Origin: Dehalococcoidia bacterium
GTDB lineage: Bacteria > Chloroflexota > Dehalococcoidia > GIF9 > AB-539-J10
DNA length: 8,650 bases
Assembly: GCA_030627025.1 (NCBI GenBank)
Contig: DAOUSX010000026.1
Location: 1 to 8,650, forward strand
Direction of reading: 5' to 3'
In this document: positions 1 to 5,455 of the stretch, one piece after another
Layout of the letters: each line of letters starts with the position of its first letter
Position numbering within the stretch: the first letter of the stretch is position 1
Notes under the pieces: generated by a model
The model's input: the letters and a program-made list of their open reading frames with translations, nothing else
Told to the model about the DNA's origin: nothing
The model's database searches: none
Made by a program: the position numbers and the translations under genes

Positions 1-29
1 AGGGGGTCGTTGCAGGCTCTCTTTTAATT

Positions 30-64
30 GTCATTGCGATCCGTTAGCTAACGCAGTGGCAATC
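30..64 (+). repeat. REP-like hairpin unit 1
   Basis: This unit starts with GTCATTGCGA and ends with GGCAATC, so its ATTGC and GCAAT ends can pair. Its centre is a perfect 12-bp palindrome, CGTTAGCTAACG, at 42-53. It is one of eight related units in the window, all in the two non-coding stretches. Function is unknown; such units are typical of dispersed intergenic palindromic repeats. Confidence 0.7.
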
Positions 65-76
65 CCACCCTCCCCT

Positions 77-104
77 GTCATTGTGAGCCGAAGGCGTGGC
101 AATC
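77..104 (+). repeat. REP-like hairpin unit 2
   Basis: The unit runs from GTCATTGTGAG to GGCAATC, with a short central GCC-GAA-GGC stem. It is nearly the reverse complement of the unit at 2382-2409, which shows that the same family lies on both sides of the rplY operon. Just beyond it, TCTCG (103-107) and CGAGA (113-117) can form another small stem. Confidence 0.7.
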
Positions 105-126
105 TCGGGGAACGAGAATTCTTGGG

Positions 127-170
127 GATTGCTTCGTCGTCCATCAGCTGACGGACTTCCTCGCAATGAC
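127..170 (-). repeat. REP-like hairpin unit 3, inverted
   Basis: Read on the - strand this unit runs from GTCATTGCGAGG to GAAGCAATC. It is therefore in inverted orientation to unit 2, as in paired bacterial interspersed mosaic elements. Its centre (141-154, CCATCAGCTGACGG) is palindromic apart from one mismatched pair, and it resembles the inner palindrome of unit 1 in shape but not in sequence. Confidence 0.7.
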
Positions 171-391
171 ACAACGGACTGCCAGAGCTTGTTCAAACTC
201 AAGATGAGGGGTAACTCCATACTTCGAAGTGTCATCTATTATCTATCTGAACTAGATCATGTGCGCAGCTTTGGGGGGATAGGTACCAGGTGACATTAAA
301 CAAAACGCTATTCTGTGCCGAGTGAACGAAATGGACGTTTGTCCAACACGAGGCCTGGTTTAGGACTTTGCCCAACCATTAAATCCATTAA
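171..391. other. Non-coding stretch downstream of the - strand operon
   Basis: I see no gene here. Short open frames overlap the repeats, lack a ribosome binding site, and their translations resemble nothing I recognise. The stretch has a small hairpin at 332-345 and AT-rich sequence next to the stop codon of the flavoprotein gene, including a doubled CCATTAA. Confidence 0.6.
332..345 (-). terminator. Possible weak terminator hairpin
   Basis: TGGAC and GTCCA form a perfect 5-bp stem around a GTTT loop, 47-60 nt beyond the stop codon of the flavoprotein gene. On the - strand the stem is followed by TTTCGTT, only a poor U-tract. The stem is short, so this is a weak candidate. It is the best intrinsic terminator-like structure I can see at the end of the rplY operon. 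Confidence 0.25.
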
Positions 392-1477
392 TTAAACGAT
401 AACCTTCCCGGGTAACTCTTTTATTATATCCTCCGCCTCCTCCGCTATTCTTTCTATAAGTTCTTTCACACTCGGGATATCATCTATTCTTCCTGCCACC
501 TCTCCGCCGTAGAAAAGTGCCTTCTCATCATCCTCTCCCGCCAGAGCCTTATGTCCTTCCAGTTCCACGCCAAGAAGATCCTGGTCCAGGGTTATATCAG
601 GTTGACCGGCAAACAAATTAGGAACTTTCTCAACCGTAAGTTTGGCAAGTTGAACAGATGCTTCATTTCTCAAATACCTTAAAGGACCAACAAAGCCTCT
701 CGCTACTATTGTACTTCGATCATCGGTTTTTAAAAGCCGCTTCTGCCATAAGTCCCCAAAACAGGTATCGGCCTCTTTTGTACCAACAAATCTAGTGCCC
801 ATCTGAATCCCTACGGCTCCTAAAGTAAGAGCTGCGGCGAGTGTTGCACCATCACAAAATCCACCGGCACCGATCACAGGCACATCCACGGCGTTGACCA
901 CTGAGGGAAGAACAGCCATCGTATGAACTGGCTCCCAGGCTACGTGACCTCCCCCTTCATGCCCTGAAGCGATTACCGCATCTACTCCAGCTTTTTCAGC
1001 CCTCTTAGCGTGACGAACTGAAGGAACGACGTGAAACCATTTGAGCCCGCTTGACTTTATCACATCGGTCCAGGGCAAAGGGTCTCCCGCTGAAGTGATT
1101 ATCACCTTGAGCCCTTCCCTTATATCGGGATCCTCATCCCGCGCATTAACTGCCGCTCGGACAAACTCCATTGCTGGCGCGCCAAGCTCAGCCGACACCA
1201 TAACGTTTATTCCAAAGGTAGCTCCCTTTTTTCTTGTGCCTTTGCCTACCTCGCGGATGTACTTTGTTGCCGTATCGTATGGGTCACCTTTCCCTGCCGT
1301 CAGGGGCCCTAAATCTATTCCCAAACTACCGAAAATGATGCCGCTTGTGCTAATAATCCCAAGTGCGCCAGCATTTGCCACTGCTTGAGCTAGTTTCTGC
1401 GTTTGAAATGGTCCCATGCCTGCTTGTATTATGGGATATTCTATCCCCAATAATTCACAGAGCTTCGTTTTTATCAT
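392..1477 (-). CDS. Nitronate monooxygenase / FabK-like FMN oxidoreductase
   Basis: This 361-residue protein is a TIM-barrel FMN enzyme of the nitronate monooxygenase (formerly 2-nitropropane dioxygenase) family, which also includes enoyl-ACP reductase II (FabK). Visible hallmarks are the N-terminal GIEYPIIQAGMG (11-22), GALGIISTSG (37-46), the catalytic-His segment GHEGGGH (172-178, His178 in the family's position), GAGGFCDG (203-210) and the phosphate-binding GIQMGTRF (223-230). The C-terminal GEVAGRIDDIPSVKELIERI (326-345) is also typical. It lacks a signal peptide or membrane segment, so it is probably cytosolic. The start is set by the N-terminal family motif and by a Shine-Dalgarno inside the end of rplY, whose stop overlaps this ATG by one base. 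Substrate is not determinable: it could oxidise alkyl nitronates, reduce enoyl-ACP, or do something else. Family assignment is firm and the exact reaction is open. Confidence 0.85.
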   Translation of the reverse strand: MIKTKLCELLGIEYPIIQAGMGPFQTQKLAQAVANAGALGIISTSGIIFGSLGIDLGPLTAGKGDPYDTATKYIREVGKGTRKKGATFGINVMVSAELGAPAMEFVRAAVNARDEDPDIREGLKVIITSAGDPLPWTDVIKSSGLKWFHVVPSVRHAKRAEKAGVDAVIASGHEGGGHVAWEPVHTMAVLPSVVNAVDVPVIGAGGFCDGATLAAALTLGAVGIQMGTRFVGTKEADTCFGDLWQKRLLKTDDRSTIVARGFVGPLRYLRNEASVQLAKLTVEKVPNLFAGQPDITLDQDLLGVELEGHKALAGEDDEKALFYGGEVAGRIDDIPSVKELIERIAEEAEDIIKELPGKVIV

Positions 1478-2112
1478 TATTCCTCCTTGGACTCCTCTTC
1501 AGGCGGCGGGGCTTCTTCGGGAGCTTCAACCGCTTCTTCTACTACCTCCTCTACCCGTCGTGCACTAATCATCGCCACTACCACTTCCGGGTCGTTAAGG
1601 ACAGTAACCCCCTTCTCCAGCTCAATATCCTTCACCCGCAGCACCTGGTCTGACTCGGTGAGGGAACTGATGTCAAGTTCTATACTCGCAGGAATATTGG
1701 CCGGGAGGCACTCAACGCTCAAATTGTCGAGCTCTTGCAGTAGCGTATTCTCCCTTAACTTCAACGCTGGCGCTTCCCCAACTAAAACAACAGGAACTTC
1801 TACCTTCATTTCCTCCGCCTCTCTTACCTGATAGAAATCTACATGCACCAATCCACGTCTTGGCAGCTCTATCTCAACTTCACGAACTATAACGGACCTC
1901 GCCTTCTTTTCACCATCGATCTTGAGATTGATTAGCTTCGTCTTACCTGCCTCAGCTAACACCTGCTGAAGCCTGGCAGCATCACATTGTAATGCCTGTG
2001 ATTCGATACCATGACCAAAAAGATGTACCGGTGTAATCCCCTGCCGCCGTAAAAACCTCACTTTCTTACCCAGAATCTCCCTCCTGGCAACCTTTAACTC
2101 TATCTGATCCAT
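1477..2112 (-). CDS. rplY: 50S ribosomal protein L25, CTC (general stress) form
   Basis: This 211-residue protein is L25 of the two-domain CTC/TL5 type, which binds 5S rRNA in the large ribosomal subunit. Residues 1 to about 92 form the L25 domain: LKVARREILGKKVRFLRRQG at 6-25, then the VHLFGHG turn and the RGLVHVDFYQV strand ending near 96. Residues about 100-183 form the CTC-specific beta domain (VEVPVVLVGEAPALK, LDNLSVECLPANIPASIELD). The tail 187-211 is strongly acidic and Pro-rich, as is common in this family. Length is normal. The start is supported by GAAGGAG 7 nt upstream. It is the first gene of a two-gene unit with the flavoprotein, diverging from the glycine cleavage operon. Confidence in identity is high. 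Any link between L25 and the flavoprotein beyond co-expression is speculation. Confidence 0.95.
   Translation of the reverse strand: MDQIELKVARREILGKKVRFLRRQGITPVHLFGHGIESQALQCDAARLQQVLAEAGKTKLINLKIDGEKKARSVIVREVEIELPRRGLVHVDFYQVREAEEMKVEVPVVLVGEAPALKLRENTLLQELDNLSVECLPANIPASIELDISSLTESDQVLRVKDIELEKGVTVLNDPEVVVAMISARRVEEVVEEAVEAPEEAPPPEEESKEE
1482..1488 (-). promoter_or_regulatory. Ribosome binding site of the flavoprotein gene, inside rplY
   Basis: On the - strand AAGGAGG lies 4 nt before the ATG at 1477. It is made by the last sense codons of rplY (Lys-Glu-Glu), followed by TAATG, in which the rplY stop and the next start share one base. This supports translational coupling of the two genes and fixes the downstream start. 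Confidence 0.8.
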
Positions 2113-2119
2113 CCAATCA

Positions 2120-2126
2120 CTCCTTC
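2120..2126 (-). promoter_or_regulatory. rplY ribosome binding site
   Basis: On the - strand GAAGGAG ends 7 nt before the ATG at 2112, a near-optimal Shine-Dalgarno and spacing that decides the start of rplY. Confidence 0.85.
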
Positions 2127-2162
2127 AAAGTTGATACTTCTATACATTAAAACATACTTCCA

Positions 2163-2200
2163 CCCATCATAGGTAGTCTTGATGCCGTCACAATGATGGG
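2163..2200. promoter_or_regulatory. Perfect 8-bp dyad framing the rplY promoter
   Basis: CCCATCAT (2163-2170) and ATGATGGG (2193-2200) are exact inverted repeats separated by 22 bp, with centres 30 bp apart, close to three helical turns. One arm covers most of the predicted -10 box and the other starts at the last base of the predicted -35 box. That is the geometry of a two-site operator for a dimeric regulator. It could also fold as a long-loop hairpin or be chance. Confidence 0.4.
2166..2193 (-). promoter_or_regulatory. Candidate sigma-70-type promoter of rplY
   Basis: Read on the - strand, TTGTGA (2188-2193) and TATGAT (2166-2171) match the -35 and -10 consensus in 4 and 5 of 6 bases, with a 16-bp spacer. 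Transcription would begin near 2159, giving a leader of roughly 47 nt before rplY. It is the best - strand promoter I can see before rplY. It is a motif match only. Confidence 0.5.
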
Positions 2201-2242
2201 CCACCTCTATAAATGTCCAGGGAAAGTCACCCTCACCTTATT

Positions 2243-2263
2243 CCTCTCCCATCAAGGGAGAGG
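2243..2263. repeat. 8-bp perfect hairpin repeat
   Basis: CCTCTCCC (2243-2250) and GGGAGAGG (2256-2263) pair perfectly around the loop ATCAA. There is no U-tract on either side, so it does not look like an intrinsic terminator. It is a different sequence family from the CATTGCGAG units next to it. Similar CCTCTCCC...GGGAGAGG palindromes are familiar as dispersed intergenic repeats in other bacteria. Confidence 0.6.
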
Positions 2264-2275
2264 AGACTTCCCCGA

Positions 2276-2328
2276 GATTGCTTCGCTTCCCCTTCACTAC
2301 ATTCAGGGCTTTGGCTCACCGCAATGAC
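2276..2328 (-). repeat. REP-like hairpin unit 4, inverted, with a longer centre
   Basis: On the - strand this unit runs from GTCATTGCGGTGAG to GAAGCAATC. It is the longest unit at 53 bp. Its centre contains CCCT (2290-2293) pairable with AGGG (2305-2308). Its left end, CTTTGGCTCACCGCAATGAC, resembles the end of units 6 and 8. Confidence 0.65.
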
Positions 2329-2339
2329 GCCTCCCTTCT

Positions 2340-2372
2340 GTCATTGCGAGGCACATCCGTGCCGAAGCAATC
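2340..2372 (+). repeat. REP-like hairpin unit 5
   Basis: The unit runs from GTCATTGCGAG to GAAGCAATC, with an internal hairpin GGCAC-ATCC-GTGCC at 2350-2363. With the inverted unit at 2382-2409 it forms a larger palindrome whose outer arms GTCATTGCGAG (2340-2350) and CTCGCAATGAC (2399-2409) are exact 11-bp inverted repeats. Confidence 0.8.
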
Positions 2373-2381
2373 TCACCCCGG

Positions 2382-2409
2382 GATTGCCACGCCTTTGGCT
2401 CGCAATGAC
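2382..2409 (-). repeat. REP-like hairpin unit 6, inverted
   Basis: On the - strand this is GTCATTGCGAGCC-AAA-GGCGTGGCAATC, with a GCC/GGC inner stem. It differs from unit 2 (77-104) at two positions. It is the partner of unit 5 in a head-to-head pair. Confidence 0.75.
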
Positions 2410-2420
2410 GCCTCCCTTCT

Positions 2421-2453
2421 GTCATTGCGAGGCACATCCGTGCCGAAGCAATC
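2421..2453 (+). repeat. REP-like hairpin unit 7, copy of unit 5
   Basis: The unit is identical to 2340-2372, including the GGCAC-ATCC-GTGCC inner hairpin. It belongs to the second copy of the 81-bp duplication. Confidence 0.8.
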
Positions 2454-2462
2454 TCCCCCCGG

Positions 2463-2490
2463 GATTGCCACACCTTTGGCTCGTGATGAC
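2463..2490 (-). repeat. REP-like hairpin unit 8, inverted and degenerate
   Basis: This is the duplicate of unit 6, but its outer end reads GTGATGAC instead of GCAATGAC and its inner stem carries the G/A change. It marks the right edge of the repeat cluster. Confidence 0.65.
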
Positions 2491-2491
2491 A

Positions 2492-2514
2492 AGAAAGGAG
2501 GTGATGTGTCACCT
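2492..2514 (+). promoter_or_regulatory. Orphan extended Shine-Dalgarno in a hairpin
   Basis: AGAAAGGAGGTGAT (2492-2505) is a 14-nt complement of the usual bacterial 16S rRNA 3' end (ATCACCTCCTTTCT). Its AGGTGA (2499-2504) pairs perfectly with TCACCT (2509-2514) around the loop TGTG, which contains a possible GTG start (2506-2508). That GTG opens a 15-codon frame to TGA at 2551-2553 whose peptide I do not recognise. It may be a leader peptide, the remains of a lost gene's start, or coincidence. If transcription starts at the TATAAT box downstream, this element lies outside the gcvT message. Confidence 0.4.
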
Positions 2515-2538
2515 AATCCTATGAACGAGTCCGAAGGC

Positions 2539-2567
2539 TTCCCTATCTTATGAGCGAGGTATATAAT
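2539..2567 (+). promoter_or_regulatory. Candidate promoter of the gcv operon
   Basis: A perfect TATAAT lies at 2562-2567, with a poor -35 (TTCCCT, 2539-2544; 3 of 6 consensus bases) at 17 bp. Start would be near 2574, giving a leader of about 64 nt. The leader contains a small stem, ACAGC-TTA-GCTGT (2590-2602). The weak -35 suggests an activator or low basal strength. I found no glycine riboswitch in the leader or in the sequence upstream. Confidence 0.45.
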
Positions 2568-2624
2568 TACAGACAACTTCATGCAGCCCACAGCTTAGCT
2601 GTCAAATGAATTCTGAGGACGTGC

Positions 2625-2630
2625 AGGAAA
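2625..2630 (+). promoter_or_regulatory. gcvT ribosome binding site
   Basis: AGGAAA lies 7 nt before the ATG at 2638 and is only a moderate Shine-Dalgarno. An in-frame TGA at 2614-2616 rules out an earlier start. Confidence 0.6.
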
Positions 2631-2637
2631 CTGGACA

Positions 2638-3738
2638 ATGAAACCATTGAAGAAGACGCCTTTCAATAAGGTGCAGCATGAGCTGAAAGCAAGGATGGTG
2701 GATTTTGGCGGCTGGGACTTACCTGTCTGGTATACCTCTATTCTGGAGGAGCACAAGGCTGTCCGCTCGAGAGCAGGGATGTTCGATGTCTCTCACATGG
2801 GTAGAGTTTGGGTAACAGGAAAGAAGGCGGGGGCTTTTCTTGACAGGCTGTTAACCAAATCTGTGCCGCGGTTGGAGATAGGCGACGCCCAGCTCTGCCT
2901 TCTGGGTTTAGAAGATGGAGGTATTCTAGATGACTTAGTGGTATATCATGTGGGGGTTGAGCGGTATCTGGTAGTTTGGAATGCTGCTAATATTGAGCAA
3001 AAGCTTGAGTGGTTATTTCGTTGGTCGGGCTCAGACCCTGATATCATTATTGAAGATAGCTCCTCCAATACGCTTATGCTGGCTGTCCAGGGTCCGGCCG
3101 TTTGCCAGTTGAAGAATCTGAAAGACCTCTCCCATTTACCTCGCTTCACCATCACCGAAACGAAGATAGGAAACTTGAGCACACTTGTGGCTAGAACAGG
3201 ATATACGGGGGAGGATGGCTTCGAGATAATCACCGATGCCGCAAACGCATTACCCCTATGGGAATCGTTCATAGAGCAGGGTGTAAAGCCCTGTGGTCTG
3301 GGAGCCCGTGACAGCCTACGATTAGAAGCCGGTATGATGTTATATGGGCACGACATGGATACACACACCAATCCTTTTGAGGCGGGGCTGGGGTGGTTAG
3401 TAGACCTCGAAAAGGACGATTTTATAGGCAAGAATGCTTTGCTCGAGATTAAGCATCGCGGCGTTAACCGTAAGCTTGTTGGCTTTCAAATGGATGGGCG
3501 AGAGATAACTCGCTCAGAGTACAAAATTCTCAAATCCGGCCAAGAGGTAGGGCAGGTTACCAGTGGTGGATATTCGCCGAGCCTACGTATTGGCATCGGG
3601 CTGGGTTATGTTCCTATTGAACTGACAGCCATCGGCACTCAGATTGAGATAATGATTCGCAACAAACCAGTCCCTGCTCATATAGTTAACCGGCGATTCT
3701 ACAAAGGAGGAGCGTCAAATGAACCCCAAAGGATATAA
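2638..3738 (+). CDS. gcvT: Aminomethyltransferase (glycine cleavage T-protein)
   Basis: T-protein transfers the methylene carbon from aminomethyl-lipoyl-GcvH to tetrahydrofolate, giving 5,10-methylene-THF, ammonia and dihydrolipoyl-GcvH. The 366 residues are full length. The folate-binding domain shows MVDFGGWDLPV (20-30), AGMFDVSHMG (46-55), GGILDDLVVY (94-103, including the conserved catalytic Asp pair 98/99) and NAAN (115-118). Further on are RTGYTGEDGFEI (186-197), GLGARDSLRLEAGMMLYGHD (220-239) and NPFEAGLGW (245-253). The C-terminal barrel carries the usual VTSGGYSP (307-314). The N-terminus fits the family and an upstream in-frame stop excludes extension. After the usual FYK ending (354-356) the frame runs ten residues further, because it reads through the gcvH ribosome binding site and 20 nt into gcvH. 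It is the first gene of the operon. Confidence 0.97.
   Translation: MKPLKKTPFNKVQHELKARMVDFGGWDLPVWYTSILEEHKAVRSRAGMFDVSHMGRVWVTGKKAGAFLDRLLTKSVPRLEIGDAQLCLLGLEDGGILDDLVVYHVGVERYLVVWNAANIEQKLEWLFRWSGSDPDIIIEDSSSNTLMLAVQGPAVCQLKNLKDLSHLPRFTITETKIGNLSTLVARTGYTGEDGFEIITDAANALPLWESFIEQGVKPCGLGARDSLRLEAGMMLYGHDMDTHTNPFEAGLGWLVDLEKDDFIGKNALLEIKHRGVNRKLVGFQMDGREITRSEYKILKSGQEVGQVTSGGYSPSLRIGIGLGYVPIELTAIGTQIEIMIRNKPVPAHIVNRRFYKGGASNEPQRI
3703..3710 (+). promoter_or_regulatory. gcvH ribosome binding site, inside gcvT
   Basis: AAAGGAGG lies 8 nt before the gcvH ATG at 3719, the strongest Shine-Dalgarno in the operon. It is encoded within the gcvT codons Tyr-Lys-Gly-Gly, so gcvH translation is initiated while gcvT is still being read. 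A strong site here suits a carrier protein needed in excess over the enzymes. Confidence 0.85.
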
Positions 3739-4120
3739 GTATACACAAGAACATGAATGGATTTGTCCTGAGCCCGGGAATACCGGGAAAGTAGGGATTA
3801 CGGATTATGCCCAATCTGAACTGGGAGACGTAGTTTTTCTTGACTTGCCGTCCCCGGGCACTCAAGTGGAACAGCTCAAAAAGATGGGTGAGATAGAATC
3901 GGTGAAAGCAGTTTCAGACCTCTTTGCACCGGTTAGTGGACGAGTATTAGAAATCAACCAGGCTGCTATCGATGAGCCTGGTCTGGTGAACCAGGACCCC
4001 TATGGGGATGGTTGGCTGGTTAGGTTAGAACTGAGCAACACTTCGGAGCTTGACGCTTTAATGGACAGCGACAAATATGATGAATTTGTAGCCCGCTTAA
4101 GTGAAGAGGAATCAGAATAA
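3719..4120 (+). CDS. gcvH: Glycine cleavage H-protein (lipoyl carrier)
   Basis: H-protein is the small lipoylated shuttle that receives the aminomethyl group from P-protein, presents it to T-protein, and is reoxidised by L-protein. The 133 residues have the normal length. The order is KYTQEHEW (7-14), VGITDYAQSELGDVVFLDLP (25-44) and the lipoylation hairpin GEIESVKAVSDLFAPVSG (57-74), with Lys63 as the lipoyl attachment site. NPYGDGWL-type sequence follows at 91-100 (here QDPYGDGWL). The tail 127-133 is acidic. The start is fixed by a strong Shine-Dalgarno and the family N-terminus; the gene overlaps gcvT by 20 nt in another frame. LipB, encoded at the end of this window, would supply the octanoyl precursor for Lys63. 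Confidence 0.97.
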   Translation: MNPKGYKYTQEHEWICPEPGNTGKVGITDYAQSELGDVVFLDLPSPGTQVEQLKKMGEIESVKAVSDLFAPVSGRVLEINQAAIDEPGLVNQDPYGDGWLVRLELSNTSELDALMDSDKYDEFVARLSEEESE

Positions 4121-4138
4121 AAGGGGTAACTAATATAA

Positions 4139-5443
4139 ATGCCATCGCCTTATTTACCCAATACTGATGCTGAGCGTATGGCTATGTTGCGGGAGATTGG
4201 GGTTGGCTCCATCGAACAGCTCTTTCAAGACATACCCAGGGAATTCCGCAATGTTCATTTCAAACTGCCTCCCTCCCTCTCTGAGCTGGAACTCAAAGAA
4301 GAACTCCGCCAGCTATCAAACCGTAATACAAACCTGGATGACTATGCTTGTTTTCTAGGTGCCGGCTACTACAGGCACTTCATCCCCAGCGTAGTTGGAC
4401 ACATCACCAGTCGAGGCGAGTTCTATACTGCCTATACCCCATATCAAGCAGAGGTCAGCCAGGGTACATTACAAACCATCTATGAGTTCCAGTCGTTGAT
4501 ATGCCAGCTTACCGGAATGGAAGTGAGCAACGCTGGAATGTATGATGGCAGCACGGCTGCTGCTGAAGCAGCCCTACTGGCATGCCGGGTCACGAAAAGG
4601 GATAAGGTTGCGGTGCTGTCCACGGTACACCCAGAGTATTACGAAGTGGTGGAAACCTATGCTAAGGGTCACAGCATTTCCCTGAAAAAGGTGGAGACGA
4701 ACTCAAATAGTCTATCTTCAAACTGTGCCTGTTTGATAGTAGAGCAGCCCAATTTCTTCGGCTATTTTGAAGACATGAAAGCATATATTCAGAAAGCCCG
4801 TGATATTGGAGCGCTACTCATTGTCATAGTCGACCTTATTTCGCTAGGGATGTTTAAGCCGCCGGGAGATTATGGAGCCGATATTGTGGTCGCTGAGGGT
4901 CAGGCGCTGGGTAATCCAATAAGCTTTGGAGGACCAGGTGTGGGTATCTTTGCCTGTCGGAAGGAATACGTGCGTCAGATGCCAGGCAGAATCGTGGGCA
5001 AGACTGTAGATGCTGACGGCCAAACAGGTTATGTGATGACGCTGGTGACTCGTGAACAGCATATCAGAAGGGAACGGGCGACATCCAATATCTGCACCAG
5101 TGAAGCTTTGGTGGCTCTAGCAGCAACGGTTTATCTGGCGACCCTGGGCAAAACAGGACTCCGCCAGGTAGCTGAGTTATGCTACCACAAGGCTCACTAT
5201 GCTGCCGATGCCATAAGTAAGCTTAAAGGATATTCCCTCGTTTTCCAGCAGCCTTTCTTTAAGGAATTTGTCGTGCGCTGCCCAACGACACCTCACCATG
5301 TCAACAAAGCACTTTTCAAGGAAGGGATAATCGGTGGTTTGGACCTGAGCCACGTGCTGGACAATGGTATGCTGCTCTGCGTCACAGAGATGAACACCAA
5401 ACAGGAGATAGACAGGTTAGTAGAAATTCTAGGAACATTTTAG
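4139..5443 (+). CDS. gcvPA: Glycine dehydrogenase (decarboxylating) subunit 1
   Basis: This is the N-terminal half of a split P-protein. It pairs with GcvPB to form the PLP-dependent enzyme that decarboxylates glycine and passes the aminomethyl group to lipoyl-GcvH. The 434 residues are close to the usual length for this subunit. Motifs are YLPNTDAERMAMLREIG (5-21), FLGAGYYRHFIPSVV (72-86), YTPYQAEVSQGTLQTIYEFQ (99-118), GMYDGSTA (133-140), PPGDYGADIV (241-250), GGPGVG (264-269), MPGRIVG (281-287) and REQHIRRERATSNICTSEAL (305-324). The PLP lysine is not in this subunit, as expected. Start ATG follows gcvH by 18 nt with AAGGGG about 12 nt upstream, a rather long spacing. No frameshift or truncation is visible. 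Confidence 0.96.
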   Translation: MPSPYLPNTDAERMAMLREIGVGSIEQLFQDIPREFRNVHFKLPPSLSELELKEELRQLSNRNTNLDDYACFLGAGYYRHFIPSVVGHITSRGEFYTAYTPYQAEVSQGTLQTIYEFQSLICQLTGMEVSNAGMYDGSTAAAEAALLACRVTKRDKVAVLSTVHPEYYEVVETYAKGHSISLKKVETNSNSLSSNCACLIVEQPNFFGYFEDMKAYIQKARDIGALLIVIVDLISLGMFKPPGDYGADIVVAEGQALGNPISFGGPGVGIFACRKEYVRQMPGRIVGKTVDADGQTGYVMTLVTREQHIRRERATSNICTSEALVALAATVYLATLGKTGLRQVAELCYHKAHYAADAISKLKGYSLVFQQPFFKEFVVRCPTTPHHVNKALFKEGIIGGLDLSHVLDNGMLLCVTEMNTKQEIDRLVEILGTF

Positions 5444-5455
5444 AAGGATTGAGAA

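Larger units (their letters stand above)
2321..2482. repeat. 81-bp tandem duplication, two copies
   Basis: Positions 2321-2401 and 2402-2482 are two copies of an 81-bp unit differing by two substitutions (A/C at 2375/2456 and G/A at 2391/2472). Each copy contains one + unit and most of one inverted unit of the CATTGCGAG family. The near identity implies recent duplication or homogenisation. Confidence 0.9.

Noticed and set aside
44..293. Two open frames of 63 and 65 codons, one on each strand
   Set aside because: They overlap each other and the repeat units, lack ribosome binding sites and resemble no known protein.
2179..2213. A + strand promoter, TTGATG with TATAAA
   Set aside because: The two boxes are 23 bp apart, too far for a sigma-70-type promoter; the TATAAT at 2562 is better placed for gcvT.
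2243..2263. Intrinsic terminator
   Set aside because: The 8-bp stem has no U-tract on either strand and lies upstream of both divergent genes, where a terminator would not be expected.
2321..2490. CRISPR-like array
   Set aside because: The copies are tandem 81-bp duplicates without distinct spacers, and no cas gene is present.
2492..2505. Fragment of a 16S rRNA gene
   Set aside because: The match to the complement of the 16S 3' end is limited to 14 nt and no further rRNA sequence flanks it; a Shine-Dalgarno-type origin is simpler.
2213..2591. Open frames of 69-103 codons on both strands between rplY and gcvT
   Set aside because: They are translations of the CATTGCGAG repeats in different frames, with internally repeated peptides and no convincing start. 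Only the 15-codon tail after the orphan Shine-Dalgarno is kept as a possibility.
2230..2637. Glycine riboswitch upstream of gcvT
   Set aside because: Short fragments such as GGGAGAGG and CCGAAGG occur, but they are far apart, belong to repeats or the promoter region, and do not form the ordered aptamer core.
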